Below, one piece after another: positions 25,969 through 35,709 of a stretch of 64,000 nucleotides of DNA. Below the pieces are notes generated by a model. The model had not been told where the DNA came from, did no database searches, and saw nothing but the letters and a program-made list of their open reading frames with translations. Source of the DNA: Bacteroidetes bacterium UBA2364 (GTDB lineage Bacteria > Bacteroidota > Rhodothermia > Rhodothermales > UBA2364); NCBI GenBank assembly GCA_002344075.1, contig DDTM01000091.1:47783-111782 (forward strand), given 5' to 3'. The translations under genes and the position numbers were made by a program. The stretch's first letter is position 1. Each line of letters begins with the position of its first letter.

Positions 25969-27372
25969 ATGTTTGGATTAGAACCTGCCTTGTTCATTCT
26001 GCTCATCGTTTGTTTGGCTTGTGCTTTTGCCTTTGAATTTGTAAATGGCTTTCATGATACAGCCAATGCTGTAGCAACCGTGATATATACCAAGTCTTTA
26101 CGTCCATGGACAGCCGTTATTTGGTCCGGTATCTGTAATTTTACGGGTGTATTTATCGGTGGAATTGGGGTTGCAATGGGGATTATCAACCTGTTACCTG
26201 CCGAGGCCTTGGTAGCTACCCATGCCGGAGAAGGAATTGCAATGGTGATGGCCTTGCTGCTCTCTGCCATAATTTGGAACTTGGGAACGTGGTATTTTGG
26301 TATTCCGGCCTCTAGCTCTCATACACTCATCGGATCTATTTTAGGTGTAGGGATTGCCTTTATGCTCATGGGAAATGAAGCTGGTGTTAACTGGAAGAAA
26401 GCGGAAGAGACAGGATTGGCCCTGCTCATTTCACCTTTGTTTGGCTTTATTTGTGCAATGGGCTTGGTCTTTATGGTGAAAAAGCTGATTAAAGACCCGC
26501 GTCTGTTCGCCGAAGAAGCCTCGGAGGACCCACCTCCACTTTGGATCCGACTGGTGTTGATTGCAACATGTACAGGGGTAAGTTTGTCGCATGGCTCAAA
26601 TGACGGTCAAAAAGGCGTTGGATTGGTGATGCTCATTCTCATTCTGATTATACCTGCTCATTATGCACTGGATCATTCAAAGAACCTGATGACCATGCAA
26701 CCGACCGTTGAACAATTGGAGCAAAAACTTACGGCTATTTCGGAGTCTGCGGTATCAGGCGTTGAAGGCAAAAAAGTGTTAGAAAAATCCAAAGCCAAAA
26801 TTTCCGACCTGAAAGTGGTTTTGTCAGAATCTAAAGCTGCTGGCTTTATCCCGGAAAAAGAACACGTTCGGGTTCGTGCAGACATTACAAAGACCAGTAA
26901 AGACTTGGAAAAGGCATTAGAGGGCGGGAAAATAGTCCTTTCGAGTCAGGGGGCTGAAAGTATAAAAGCGGATTTAAAAAAACTAAAAACTTATACCGAT
27001 TATGCGCCGTTTTGGGTGATCTTTGGAATTTCTCTCTCCCTTGGTGTTGGGACAATGGTTGGGTGGAAACGAATTGTAGTGACGATCGGAGAACGGATTG
27101 GGAAAACGCACCTTACTTATGCACAAGGCGCTTCTGCGGAACTCATGGCTTTTAGTACCATTTTTGCAGCAACCTATTTAGGACTTCCTGTAAGTACCAC
27201 CCATGTTTTGTCATCAGGGGTTGCTGGAACAATGGTCGCACATGGTGGCCTACGAAATCTGCAAGTTGGAACCATCCGAAATATTCTGTCGGCATGGGTG
27301 CTCACCTTGCCCGTAACCATGCTTCTCGCAGGGTGTCTATTTTGGTTGTTTAGTACATTATTTGTGAACTGA
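25969..27372 (+). CDS. PiT family inorganic phosphate transporter
   Basis: A 467-residue membrane protein of the Pit/PHO-4 family, a cation-coupled phosphate symporter. Both inverted family repeats are visible: GFHDTANAVATV near residue 28 and SHGSNDGQKGVG near 207. ASSSHTLIGSILG and STTHVLSSGVAG mark the paired helical loops. Between the halves (about 240-340) is a charged, coiled-coil-like cytoplasmic insert rich in Lys and Glu. There is no adjacent PhoU-like gene, so this insert may take its place, which is speculative. A terminator follows. Confidence 0.94.
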   Translation: MFGLEPALFILLIVCLACAFAFEFVNGFHDTANAVATVIYTKSLRPWTAVIWSGICNFTGVFIGGIGVAMGIINLLPAEALVATHAGEGIAMVMALLLSAIIWNLGTWYFGIPASSSHTLIGSILGVGIAFMLMGNEAGVNWKKAEETGLALLISPLFGFICAMGLVFMVKKLIKDPRLFAEEASEDPPPLWIRLVLIATCTGVSLSHGSNDGQKGVGLVMLILILIIPAHYALDHSKNLMTMQPTVEQLEQKLTAISESAVSGVEGKKVLEKSKAKISDLKVVLSESKAAGFIPEKEHVRVRADITKTSKDLEKALEGGKIVLSSQGAESIKADLKKLKTYTDYAPFWVIFGISLSLGVGTMVGWKRIVVTIGERIGKTHLTYAQGASAELMAFSTIFAATYLGLPVSTTHVLSSGVAGTMVAHGGLRNLQVGTIRNILSAWVLTLPVTMLLAGCLFWLFSTLFVN

Positions 27373-27394
27373 ATAAATACAAAATCTTCCATTG

Positions 27395-27427
27395 AAAGCC
27401 CCACTTTGCTGAATTGGGGCTTTTTTC
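27395..27427 (+). terminator. Terminator of the phosphate transporter gene
   Basis: AAGCCCC 27396-27402 pairs with GGGGCTT 27416-27422, followed by TTTT. Confidence 0.8.
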
Positions 27428-27488
27428 GATTAACGAAATACAAAAATAGAGTATCAATAAACTGTTAATCAGGCAAGAACGTTTAAGG

Positions 27489-27518
27489 AACCCAAAGTGA
27501 GACAACTCGCATTGGGTT
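27489..27518 (+). promoter_or_regulatory. Leader stem-loop before the acetyltransferase gene
   Basis: AACCCAA 27489-27495 pairs with TTGGGTT 27512-27518, and an inner GTGAG/CTCGC stem closes on a four-base loop. It lies about 85 bases before the ATG. A short CCCC-TTTT-GGGG hairpin follows further down. There is no T-run, so it is not a terminator. Role unknown. Confidence 0.3.
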
Positions 27519-27603
27519 GAAACTTCCACACTGATTGGTTGTTTGCGTATGGCAGAAGTAAAACCCCTTTTGGGGTGATTAACTACTCGAACCATCCATA
27601 TTT

Positions 27604-28173
27604 ATGATTCAGATACATCCCTTGAATGACCGTTTTGTAACGGAAATACAACTTCATGCCAGTAATCCAAAGGTGGCAGCGATGACCTATTTGCCAGAGC
27701 CTTATCCTGAAGATGGGGCACAAGTGTTTGTGGGCTTGTTTGTACCATTGCTTGAACAAGGCGTAGAATTTCCCTATATGATTTTGGAGAACGACCATTT
27801 TGTTGGGATGACGGGGATTACTCGGGTAGATTTTTCCACCATGACAGGCGAAGTAGGATACTGGTTGGGTGAACCGTTCTGGGGTAAAGGGATGGCAAGC
27901 CGTGCATTGGCCCTGACAACTGAAATGGGGTTTATGATTGTGGGGTTGGAAAAAATCTTAGGGATTGTACTTTCCCGCCATTTAGCCTCGATGCGGGTAT
28001 TAGAAAAAGTGGGGTACGAATGTACTGGAACCATCATCGAAAGCGTGCCGAAATTCAAGGGGGAAACGTCGGTAGTATATGAAATGGAAAAAAAACGCTG
28101 GCAACAGGTGCGGTCAAGTAATATCCGTCGAATGGGTTTTCCTCCCAATGGCTTCAGCCTTGAAGAAGATTAA
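27604..28173 (+). CDS. GNAT family N-acetyltransferase (RimJ/RimL type)
   Basis: A 189-residue soluble protein. The pattern GEVGYWLGEPFWGKGMASRAL is the conserved acetyl-CoA-binding motif of the RimJ/RimL/SpeG branch, and ASMRVLEKVGYECTGTI is the C-terminal signature of the same fold. The acceptor, whether a ribosomal protein N-terminus, an amino acid or a small amine, cannot be told. Its stop codon overlaps the stop of the convergent gene by four bases (28170-28173). Confidence 0.9.
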   Translation: MIQIHPLNDRFVTEIQLHASNPKVAAMTYLPEPYPEDGAQVFVGLFVPLLEQGVEFPYMILENDHFVGMTGITRVDFSTMTGEVGYWLGEPFWGKGMASRALALTTEMGFMIVGLEKILGIVLSRHLASMRVLEKVGYECTGTIIESVPKFKGETSVVYEMEKKRWQQVRSSNIRRMGFPPNGFSLEED

Positions 28174-28598
28174 AACTGCTTTATACCCGATTTTAAAGCC
28201 CGCAACGCGCCCACCCACCAATCGGCATCGCGGGTGATTTCGCGAATGGTAACCTCCGAGAAGCGTGGTAAGAGGGTGATCAGGAAGTCGGGAATTTTTT
28301 GCCATTGATCAGCCAGCACTAGTTGCGTCAAATCTTGGGCTGCAGTACGGCTCCATCGCCATTTTTCACGCATGTCTTCGGCCTTTTTCCAATAGTTCCG
28401 GTCGTCCCAAGCCTGTACACTCTCGTTGATGGTTTCGTAAATGCCCCGGAGGTTAAAGACCAAAAAAGCGGTCATATCTTTCGCCTCATCGTCAAAAGAG
28501 GGCTTGGTGGCCAATAGGCGAATGACTTCGGCACAGGAGCGGATGTGGATTTGACGTAGTTTTGCAGAATCAGTCGTGCCGACACGTTTAAGAGCCAT
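28170..28598 (-). CDS. Conserved-looking hypothetical helical protein
   Basis: A 142-residue protein starting MALKRVGTTDSAKLRQ. It is rich in tryptophan, arginine and aspartate and appears almost wholly helical, with WSRTAAQDLTQLVLADQWQ in the centre. No signal peptide or membrane segment is visible. I do not recognise the family. The ATG at 28598 was preferred to an earlier start that would add 30 hydrophobic residues. It overlaps the stop of the convergent acetyltransferase gene. Confidence 0.6.
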   Translation of the reverse strand: MALKRVGTTDSAKLRQIHIRSCAEVIRLLATKPSFDDEAKDMTAFLVFNLRGIYETINESVQAWDDRNYWKKAEDMREKWRWSRTAAQDLTQLVLADQWQKIPDFLITLLPRFSEVTIREITRDADWWVGALRALKSGIKQF

Positions 28599-28992
28599 AT
28601 TTTTTTGACCAGAAAATAAGGGCAAAATGTAAAACGTCAAGGGCGCGTAAGGCCAAAAAAATACGGTTCTCAGACAATTTATTGCCATATAACCTTTAGT
28701 GATGCGATCTATTGTGTCTGCTTAAGTCATGCCTTCGGGTGTTGATGCATGGTGCTCTGATTAGTTTTTTCAAAATTAGGCGATCTTGCGTTCGAATAAT
28801 GTTGCCTCCCAATCGTAAATATTACGAACTCCTCAAGGTACTTTTTTGTTTGTTTTGAAGATCTTTCCTCATGGCAAAGGTGTGCGCTAAGGGCTTTGTT
28901 GGTTGGGCATCTAAAGTAGCTTGTTGAAAAGATGAAGGGTATCCAGAATTATACGTTCAAATAAGATCTTATTATCTGCAATTTGGGTTTTG
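28599..28992. other. Intergenic stretch with no recognised element
   Basis: It lies between two minus-strand genes. It presumably holds the promoter of the helical protein gene. I see no hairpin, repeat or RNA gene in it. Confidence 0.5.
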
Positions 28993-31671
28993 TTAGATAA
29001 GTTTAAACACCAGCATCGTCATGTCGTCGCGTTGGCCGGCTGCTCCGACAAAAGATTGCACTTGTTCTTGCAAGAACTGAATTAATTCTACGGGTGGTTT
29101 TTGGGCATATTGACCCACCAATTCTGCCAATTGTTGATCGCCAAAAATGGTTTTTTGCTCATTAACAGCCTCCGAGAAACCGTCAGTATATAAAACAATG
29201 GTGTCTCCGGTACGCAACGAGATGGTTTGTGTCTCTATCAGGGCGTCAAATTTGGGACCAGAAGTCATACCTATGGCTATCCCGTTTGGTCGGAGGCTTT
29301 CGGCAATTTGGCTATTGGAGCGCTTAAGCAAGGTTGGATTATGTCCGGCACGGGCAAATGTAAAGGTATGTTTTTCAAGATCAAGAATGCCATATACAAC
29401 AGATACAAAGATACCCGGACGAGCATTTCGTCTAAAGTGACGGTTCACCCGGCAAAGCACTTCAGCAGGATCATTGATTTCCATCATCAAGGTTTGAAGC
29501 ATTCCTTTGATGAGTGTCATGTAAAAAGCGGCCTGAATGCCTTTTCCACTGACATCGCCAATGGCGATTCCCATTCGGTGCTCGTCCAACTGGATTACTT
29601 CATAATAATCGCCGCCAGTTTCGTGTGCTGCTTTGCATAAAGCCGCCAGTGCGACGCCCGGCATTTCCGGCATGTTGTTGGGCAGAAAAGATTGTTGTAC
29701 CTCGTGGGCAATTTCCAGTTCGCGTTCTACCCGCTTTTGGTTTGCCATCTCGAGTAAATAAGCTGGGGTTCCGGTAGGCAATGCCGTATCTGTGCGCCCT
29801 TTTAACAGGGCCAAAACCCCATAGAGCAACAAGAAAACCACGAACGAAACAAAGAAAAGAAATTCCGTTCGGTCGGGGGCTGCAATAGCAAGCCAGTTTG
29901 GAGTTAATAATTCTGCTGTTAGAAAAAGCACATAGGCCAAAAAAATTGTTAGGAGGTCATAATGCCAAAAGGCCCAAGAAGTGGCAAGCGAAAATAACAG
30001 AAAAAGGAGAAAGTTGTGGTAGAGCGGGAAGATTGGCCCTGCGAAAAGGGGGATGGTTGAGAGGATCAGGCCCATCAGGAGAAACCACCAAAAGGTGGTT
30101 ACACGGGGTTTTAGCCAACTTCCCACGCCTGCATAAAGCAATTGCAAGAACAAAACGCCATTGAATGTAGCATAAAAAAGGGCATATAAAAATGGACTAA
30201 AAACTTGATTGGTTAAAAACTGATCTGGGTTTGCCCCGCCAAAAACCATTAAGGCTCCTGAGAAAAACCACCAATAAAGCCCGGAAAGTCCCAATAAGAC
30301 CGCTGCTACAGCAATAGCTTGCAGAACGGTACGACCAATAATGGCATTAAAGACATAAAGCCGTCGGATCAATTGTAAAGAGCGGAGTTTTTCCGGCCAA
30401 ACGGCATACATCATTGAGTCGGTTGCACCCGAAATCATGAACATCAGCAATGCACCCGCTCCACCGCCGAAGAAAATCCCTAGGAAAATGCTTAAGCGTG
30501 CCTCGGTTGGGAGCGCCGGATTGGTGGCATCGTGCCAAAGGGTAATGGCCAGCATTGCGGTTAAAGCACCTCCGACAAATAAACCATCGCGGATGGCAGA
30601 TTGGATATCAAGGATGCGGGCGGAAATCCGCCTAAAAAACACAAAGAGGTAGAAAAGGGTAAGACCAATCGCTATAATGCCAAAAATCAACGTAATGGGG
30701 GCGGTTCCGTCTCGAAGATTAGGAACCGACCTGTGCGGGTTGGTGGGTAAAAACGTGGTTCGGATGCTGAGCAATTGCGCATTTTGCGTCAGTCGGACGG
30801 AGGTTCTTTGTGAGAGGCCATTAAACGGTACTTTAGATGAAAACTGAAGATGAGCCACCGAATTTCGTACCCAGAGGGAATCCAGTTGTAGTGAAATCCC
30901 CTTGTTGACGGTTGTACTGAGGTACGCCTGCGCAAGTGTCATGGCTGCCGCCGCATCCAATGGCTGTGGTTCGCCAGCCAACAAACGAGGGAGGTCTATC
31001 TCGGAAGTTGCGCTTGCAATCGTCCGTGTTAGTGTCTCGCCTGTTAATGTGTCGGGAATAGAGAAATAGAAAAGCGGGCGATTGGTCGCTTCTTCCTTCC
31101 CTTCGAGCCGCGCCATCAGAATACGGCGTTGGTCTGAGGTTAGGGCATGTTGTTGTTGACGAATCCGCTTGAGTGCACTGATCAATCCTGCATCACTACC
31201 TTTAACGACTTCTAATCCTTGTGCTTCTTGTCGTAGCCCCCAAATATGCCCTGATTGTGTAAGAAAAACCTCCGCTAAAGGGCTTCGGATCTGGTTCTCA
31301 CTTGATCTACGGAACGAAACCCGCCAGTAATAAGCCGGAAATCGTTCGTTAAAAGGGCGTTGACGTAAAAGTGTAACACTTTCATTTCGTCCTTTTTCCC
31401 ATTGGATCAGGGATAACAAGGTGGTGTTGCGTCGGAATTCTGCGGTGGGCGTAAATCCAGTAGTGCTAAATCCTGCCTGCTTCAAAAAAGTTTGCGCCCG
31501 TTGAATAGCCCCGCCTTCTCCTAAGTGCCAATCTGCGATAGCATCAGGGTGGGTACGGGGTATTGTAATCAAAAAAACGCATATGCCTGCCAACGCCCCA
31601 AACAAAAGGAAGAGGTCTTTGAGAAATAGCCGATGGCCAAAAAACGGAAGGAGAAAGGACTTTAGGCGCAT
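28993..31671 (-). CDS. Membrane-anchored SpoIIE/RsbU-type serine phosphatase
   Basis: An 892-residue protein starting at the ATG giving MRLKSFLLPF. One helix near 20-40 is followed by a ~290-residue outward-facing region. About eight transmembrane helices span roughly 330-640, and a cytoplasmic linker and PP2C-type SpoIIE domain occupy about 665-892. Phosphatase motifs are present: GGDYYEVI, GIAIGDVSGKGIQAAF and TIVLYTDGFSEAVN. The family dephosphorylates anti-sigma-factor antagonists in partner-switching control, so this is probably a receptor that senses an external or membrane signal. No antagonist or anti-sigma gene is adjacent, so its target must be elsewhere. A 27-base longer TTG start is less likely. 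Confidence 0.88.
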   Translation of the reverse strand: MRLKSFLLPFFGHRLFLKDLFLLFGALAGICVFLITIPRTHPDAIADWHLGEGGAIQRAQTFLKQAGFSTTGFTPTAEFRRNTTLLSLIQWEKGRNESVTLLRQRPFNERFPAYYWRVSFRRSSENQIRSPLAEVFLTQSGHIWGLRQEAQGLEVVKGSDAGLISALKRIRQQQHALTSDQRRILMARLEGKEEATNRPLFYFSIPDTLTGETLTRTIASATSEIDLPRLLAGEPQPLDAAAAMTLAQAYLSTTVNKGISLQLDSLWVRNSVAHLQFSSKVPFNGLSQRTSVRLTQNAQLLSIRTTFLPTNPHRSVPNLRDGTAPITLIFGIIAIGLTLFYLFVFFRRISARILDIQSAIRDGLFVGGALTAMLAITLWHDATNPALPTEARLSIFLGIFFGGGAGALLMFMISGATDSMMYAVWPEKLRSLQLIRRLYVFNAIIGRTVLQAIAVAAVLLGLSGLYWWFFSGALMVFGGANPDQFLTNQVFSPFLYALFYATFNGVLFLQLLYAGVGSWLKPRVTTFWWFLLMGLILSTIPLFAGPIFPLYHNFLLFLLFSLATSWAFWHYDLLTIFLAYVLFLTAELLTPNWLAIAAPDRTEFLFFVSFVVFLLLYGVLALLKGRTDTALPTGTPAYLLEMANQKRVERELEIAHEVQQSFLPNNMPEMPGVALAALCKAAHETGGDYYEVIQLDEHRMGIAIGDVSGKGIQAAFYMTLIKGMLQTLMMEINDPAEVLCRVNRHFRRNARPGIFVSVVYGILDLEKHTFTFARAGHNPTLLKRSNSQIAESLRPNGIAIGMTSGPKFDALIETQTISLRTGDTIVLYTDGFSEAVNEQKTIFGDQQLAELVGQYAQKPPVELIQFLQEQVQSFVGAAGQRDDMTMLVFKLI

Positions 31672-31743
31672 AACTAAAAGACCATAAGAGGAAGCCAAAA
31701 GTTACGTATCAAACCACGTTGTGAGATGCGTAACCGGGAGCGC

Positions 31744-32934
31744 CTATCCAAGGCGATCCTTAAAAGTTTCGTAGCCATAACTGCGAAGTAATTCAAAATA
31801 ATTGTCTTCATGCCAAACACCAATAGATGGTAAATGAACTCCATTAAATGTTGTAGTTTTAACCATTGTATAGTGCATCATGTCGTCAAAAACCACGCGA
31901 TCTCCAATATCTAATGGTTCGTCGAAAGAATAATCGCCCATAAAATCACCCGCAAGACATGTCATGCCACCAAAACGATAGGTAGGCTTCCCTTGGATGG
32001 GTTCTTGGTAGGCATGATGAATTCGGGGTTTATAGGGCATTTCAAGCGTATCGGGCATATGGGCAGCAAAGGAAACATCCAGCATTGCAACCTGTATCCC
32101 TTGGGAGTCGAAAATGTCTTGCACCGTAGAGAGTAGGTAGCCCGTTTGCCAGCCAATGGCCGAACCGGGTTCGAGGATAACTTCTACCTGATACCGTTCT
32201 TGGAAACTTCGGATGAGTGCAATCAGGTGATCGGGGTTGTAATCCCTGCGGGTAATGAGGTGACCGCCGCCAAAATTTACCCATTTGGCTTGATGTAGCA
32301 GGTGACCGAATTGGGCTTCTACATGAACCAAAGTACGCTCTAATGTGTAAGAATCTTTTTCACAAAGGGTATGAAAATGTAGTCCTTCAATACCTTTGGG
32401 TAGGGTTTCTCCAAAATGGTCTGCCGTAATACCCAGTCGGGAGCCGGGGACGCAAGGGTTGTACATTTCGGTCTCTACCTCAGAGTATTGCGGATTGATA
32501 CGAATGCCGCATGATATTTTGTTGAGGGTCTCTTTTTCGTATGCAGTCACACGGTTTTTAAACCGCTCCCATTGATTAAGGGTATTAAATGTAAGATGAC
32601 ATGCATACGAGAGCATTTCTTCAAACTCGGCATCTAAATAAATAGGTGCATAAACATGGGCAAGTGTTTTCATTTCTTCCACACAAAGACGCGCCTCGTG
32701 CAGTGATGAGGCTGTCGCACCATCTAAATATTGACGTACCATCGGAAAAGTGCTGTACAGGGAAAAGCCTTTAAGGGCTAAAATGAGGGTACAACCCGAC
32801 TGTTCCTTCACGTAGTGCAGTTTCTCTAAATTCCGGCGAAGTAGGCGTTCTTCCATGATAAAACATGGAGATGGGAGCTTGGTAAAGTCAACGGTTGTTG
32901 GGACAATGGTTTTTTCGACAGGTAATACGGTCAT
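31744..32934 (-). CDS. nspC: Carboxynorspermidine/carboxyspermidine decarboxylase
   Basis: A 396-residue PLP enzyme of the alanine racemase-fold decarboxylase group, making norspermidine or spermidine from the carboxylated precursor in the alternative polyamine route. The PLP lysine lies in LALKGFSLY (K55). A glycine-rich VNFGGGHLI phosphate loop, the EPGSAIG segment and a CLAGDFMGDY active-site cysteine motif follow in the right order. The ATG at 32934 was chosen because a longer start (33042) adds 36 residues that the family lacks. The partner carboxyspermidine dehydrogenase gene is not in the window. It is divergent from leuS. Confidence 0.93.
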   Translation of the reverse strand: MTVLPVEKTIVPTTVDFTKLPSPCFIMEERLLRRNLEKLHYVKEQSGCTLILALKGFSLYSTFPMVRQYLDGATASSLHEARLCVEEMKTLAHVYAPIYLDAEFEEMLSYACHLTFNTLNQWERFKNRVTAYEKETLNKISCGIRINPQYSEVETEMYNPCVPGSRLGITADHFGETLPKGIEGLHFHTLCEKDSYTLERTLVHVEAQFGHLLHQAKWVNFGGGHLITRRDYNPDHLIALIRSFQERYQVEVILEPGSAIGWQTGYLLSTVQDIFDSQGIQVAMLDVSFAAHMPDTLEMPYKPRIHHAYQEPIQGKPTYRFGGMTCLAGDFMGDYSFDEPLDIGDRVVFDDMMHYTMVKTTTFNGVHLPSIGVWHEDNYFELLRSYGYETFKDRLG

Positions 32935-33185
32935 GGATTGTGGGGGAGTAAAATGGGAGCGAATGGCAAAGAATACGGCAATATTAAACCGGAAAAGGCG
33001 AAAAAAAGGGGGATTTGAAACCCATGTATCTTGATCAAACATCTAAAACCAAAACATGTGGCTTTTACACAAAATATGCAGGTTTTTGGTATCTGACGTA
33101 TTAGATTATCCTCCTACATTTGGCAAATTATGCATTAAGCGTGCCAAAAAAGCCAAATATTCATCTTGTTGCAAATAATACCGCA

Positions 33186-35609
33186 ATGGCATCATATCCT
33201 TTTTCTGAAATCGAAATTAAATGGCAGTCTTACTGGCAAACCCACAAAACTTTTCGCACGCCCGAAGAGGTGGATACCAGTAAGCCCAAGTATTACGTCT
33301 TAGACATGTTTCCGTACCCTTCTGGGGCTGGATTGCATGTGGGGCATCCAGAAGGATATACAGCAACCGATATCACCGCCCGATACAAGCGAATGAAAGG
33401 TTTTAATGTGTTACATCCTATGGGTTGGGATGCATTTGGTCTACCTGCCGAGCAATATGCCATCAAAACAGGGACACATCCCGTCGCTACTACTGCGCAA
33501 AACATCACCCGCTTCCGTAAACAATTACAGAGCCTTGGTTTTTCGTATGATTGGGAGCGGGAGGTGGATACAACTGATCCGAAGTATTATCGTTGGACGC
33601 AATGGATTTTTGCCAAACTCTACGAAGCAGGCTTGGCTTATGTGGCCGAAGTGCCCGTGAACTGGTGCGAAGCATTAGGAACGGTACTATCTAATGAAGA
33701 AGTGGTTGATGGAAAGTCGGAAGTAGGTGGCTTTCCTGTAGTACGCCGTCCGATGAAACAGTGGATGATGAAAATAACGGCGTATGCAGAGCGTTTGTTG
33801 GAAGACTTGGATACCTTAGATTGGCCAGAGAGCCTAAAAACCATGCAGCGTAACTGGATTGGGCGTTCGGAAGGTGCCGAGTTCGAGTTTGTCGTGGAGG
33901 GGCACGATGCCGCCATTCGGGTCTATTCCACCAGACCGGATACCATTTTTGGCGCAACATTTATGGTTTTGGCGCCAGAACATCCGTTGGTGGTGCAAAT
34001 TATGACGCCAGACCAAAAAAATGCGGTACAAGCCTATCGTGAAGCCGCAGCCCGGAAATCTGATTTAGAGCGGACAGAACTGGCAAAAGAAAAAACAGGC
34101 GTTTGGACCGGAGCCTATGCCATTAATCCGGCCAATGAAGAGCGAATCCCTATCTGGATTGCCGATTATGTGTTGGCAACCTATGGAACGGGGGCCATTA
34201 TGGCCGTTCCGGCACAAGACGAACGAGACTGGGAGTTTGCCGAATTATTCGGTTTACCCATCGTTCGGACAGTCCAGCCTCCCGCAAATTTTAAAGGCAT
34301 GGCATATTTGGGTGATGGACCAGCCATTAACTCCGGCTTCTTGAATGGATTGGATGTAAAAGAAGCCAAGGCCAAGGCCATTCAATGGGTCGAGGAAATG
34401 GGCATTGGTACCAAAAAAACAAACTTCAAACTCCGAGATTGGCTCTTTAGCCGTCAACGATATTGGGGCGAGCCTTTCCCGATTATTTATGTGGAGGGTG
34501 AACCCAAACTGATTCCGCTGAACGAGTTGCCTCTGGTTTTGCCAGAAATGGAAGACTTTAAGCCTTCTGGAACGCCCGAAGGTCCGCTCTCTAAAGCAAC
34601 CGAATGGGTGCATACTACCGATCCGGAAACCGGAAAACCCGCCATTCGGGAAACCAACACCATGCCTCAGTGGGCCGGATCGTGCTGGTATTACCTTCGG
34701 TACATAGATGTGGCAAACGAACATGTGTTGGCAGATATAGATAAACTCCGCTACTGGCTTCCGGTTGATTTGTATGTTGGAGGAGCCGAGCATGCCGTAC
34801 TACACTTGTTGTATGCACGCTTTTGGCACAAAGTTTTATATGATCTGGGTGTAGTTCCCACCAAAGAGCCATTCCAGAAACTTGTTAACCAAGGCATGAT
34901 CTTGGGCGAGAATAATCAGAAAATGTCTAAGAGCCGAGGGAATGTCATCAACCCGGATGATATTGTGCAAGAGTATGGCGCCGATTCTTTGCGCCTCTAT
35001 GAGATGTTTATGGGGCCGTTAGAACAAATGAAGCCTTGGAGTATGAATGGGGTGGCTGGTGTTCATCGCTTTCTAAATCGGGCATGGCGGCTGTTGGTGG
35101 ACGAAAAATCCGGTGAGGTATTGGTCTCGGAAGATGAACCCACCGATGTACAGTGGAAGGAAATCCATCGCTTGATCAAAAAAGTGGGCGAGGACATCGA
35201 GGCCATGCGGTACAATACCGCCATTGCTGCTATGATGGAGTTTGTGAATGTGGCTTTGCAATGGGAAAATCGGCCACGTAATGTCATGGAGCCATTTGCT
35301 TTGGTGCTTAGCCCTTATGCGCCACACTTGGCAGAAGAACTTTGGCGCAAGATGGGGCACGCGGATACACTGGCCTATGAACCTTGGCCGGAATACAACG
35401 AGACATATCTACAGGAAAATACCGTAGAGATTGCCGTTCAGATAAATGGTAAACTCCGTGCTACCATGACTATTCCGGTGGAGGCCCCAAAAGATGAAGT
35501 ATTGACCCTTGCGAAGGTACAACCCAATGTACAACTGCATTTAGAAGGTAAAACCATTCGTAAGGAAATATATGTACATGGGAAAATTGTTAATATTGTG
35601 GCGAATTGA
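33186..35609 (+). CDS. leuS: Leucyl-tRNA synthetase
   Basis: An 807-residue class I aminoacyl-tRNA synthetase. The HIGH-type motif is HVGH at 51-54 inside PYPSGAGLHVGHPEGY. The CP1 editing domain with STRPDTIFGATF is present near 230, and KMSKS is at 579-583. A C-terminal anticodon-binding domain ends EIYVHGKIVN. The ATG at 33186 (MASYPFSEIEI) fits the family. An open frame back to a TTG at 33120 is probably not translated. It is monocistronic and has a strong terminator. Confidence 0.97.
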   Translation: MASYPFSEIEIKWQSYWQTHKTFRTPEEVDTSKPKYYVLDMFPYPSGAGLHVGHPEGYTATDITARYKRMKGFNVLHPMGWDAFGLPAEQYAIKTGTHPVATTAQNITRFRKQLQSLGFSYDWEREVDTTDPKYYRWTQWIFAKLYEAGLAYVAEVPVNWCEALGTVLSNEEVVDGKSEVGGFPVVRRPMKQWMMKITAYAERLLEDLDTLDWPESLKTMQRNWIGRSEGAEFEFVVEGHDAAIRVYSTRPDTIFGATFMVLAPEHPLVVQIMTPDQKNAVQAYREAAARKSDLERTELAKEKTGVWTGAYAINPANEERIPIWIADYVLATYGTGAIMAVPAQDERDWEFAELFGLPIVRTVQPPANFKGMAYLGDGPAINSGFLNGLDVKEAKAKAIQWVEEMGIGTKKTNFKLRDWLFSRQRYWGEPFPIIYVEGEPKLIPLNELPLVLPEMEDFKPSGTPEGPLSKATEWVHTTDPETGKPAIRETNTMPQWAGSCWYYLRYIDVANEHVLADIDKLRYWLPVDLYVGGAEHAVLHLLYARFWHKVLYDLGVVPTKEPFQKLVNQGMILGENNQKMSKSRGNVINPDDIVQEYGADSLRLYEMFMGPLEQMKPWSMNGVAGVHRFLNRAWRLLVDEKSGEVLVSEDEPTDVQWKEIHRLIKKVGEDIEAMRYNTAIAAMMEFVNVALQWENRPRNVMEPFALVLSPYAPHLAEELWRKMGHADTLAYEPWPEYNETYLQENTVEIAVQINGKLRATMTIPVEAPKDEVLTLAKVQPNVQLHLEGKTIRKEIYVHGKIVNIVAN

Positions 35610-35636
35610 TGATGAGCGAATATAGAGACACAGTAA

Positions 35637-35674
35637 AAAAATCGCCTCTTCCGGACTTGGAAAGAGGCGATTTT
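35637..35674. terminator. Bidirectional terminator between leuS and a convergent gene
   Basis: AAAATCGCCTCTT (from 35637) pairs with AAGAGGCGATTTT (to 35674), giving an almost perfect long stem with A and T flanks. Confidence 0.8.
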
Positions 35675-35709
35675 ATCGAGTGCTAAATCGTGTATAAAAC
35701 GAAGAGGAC

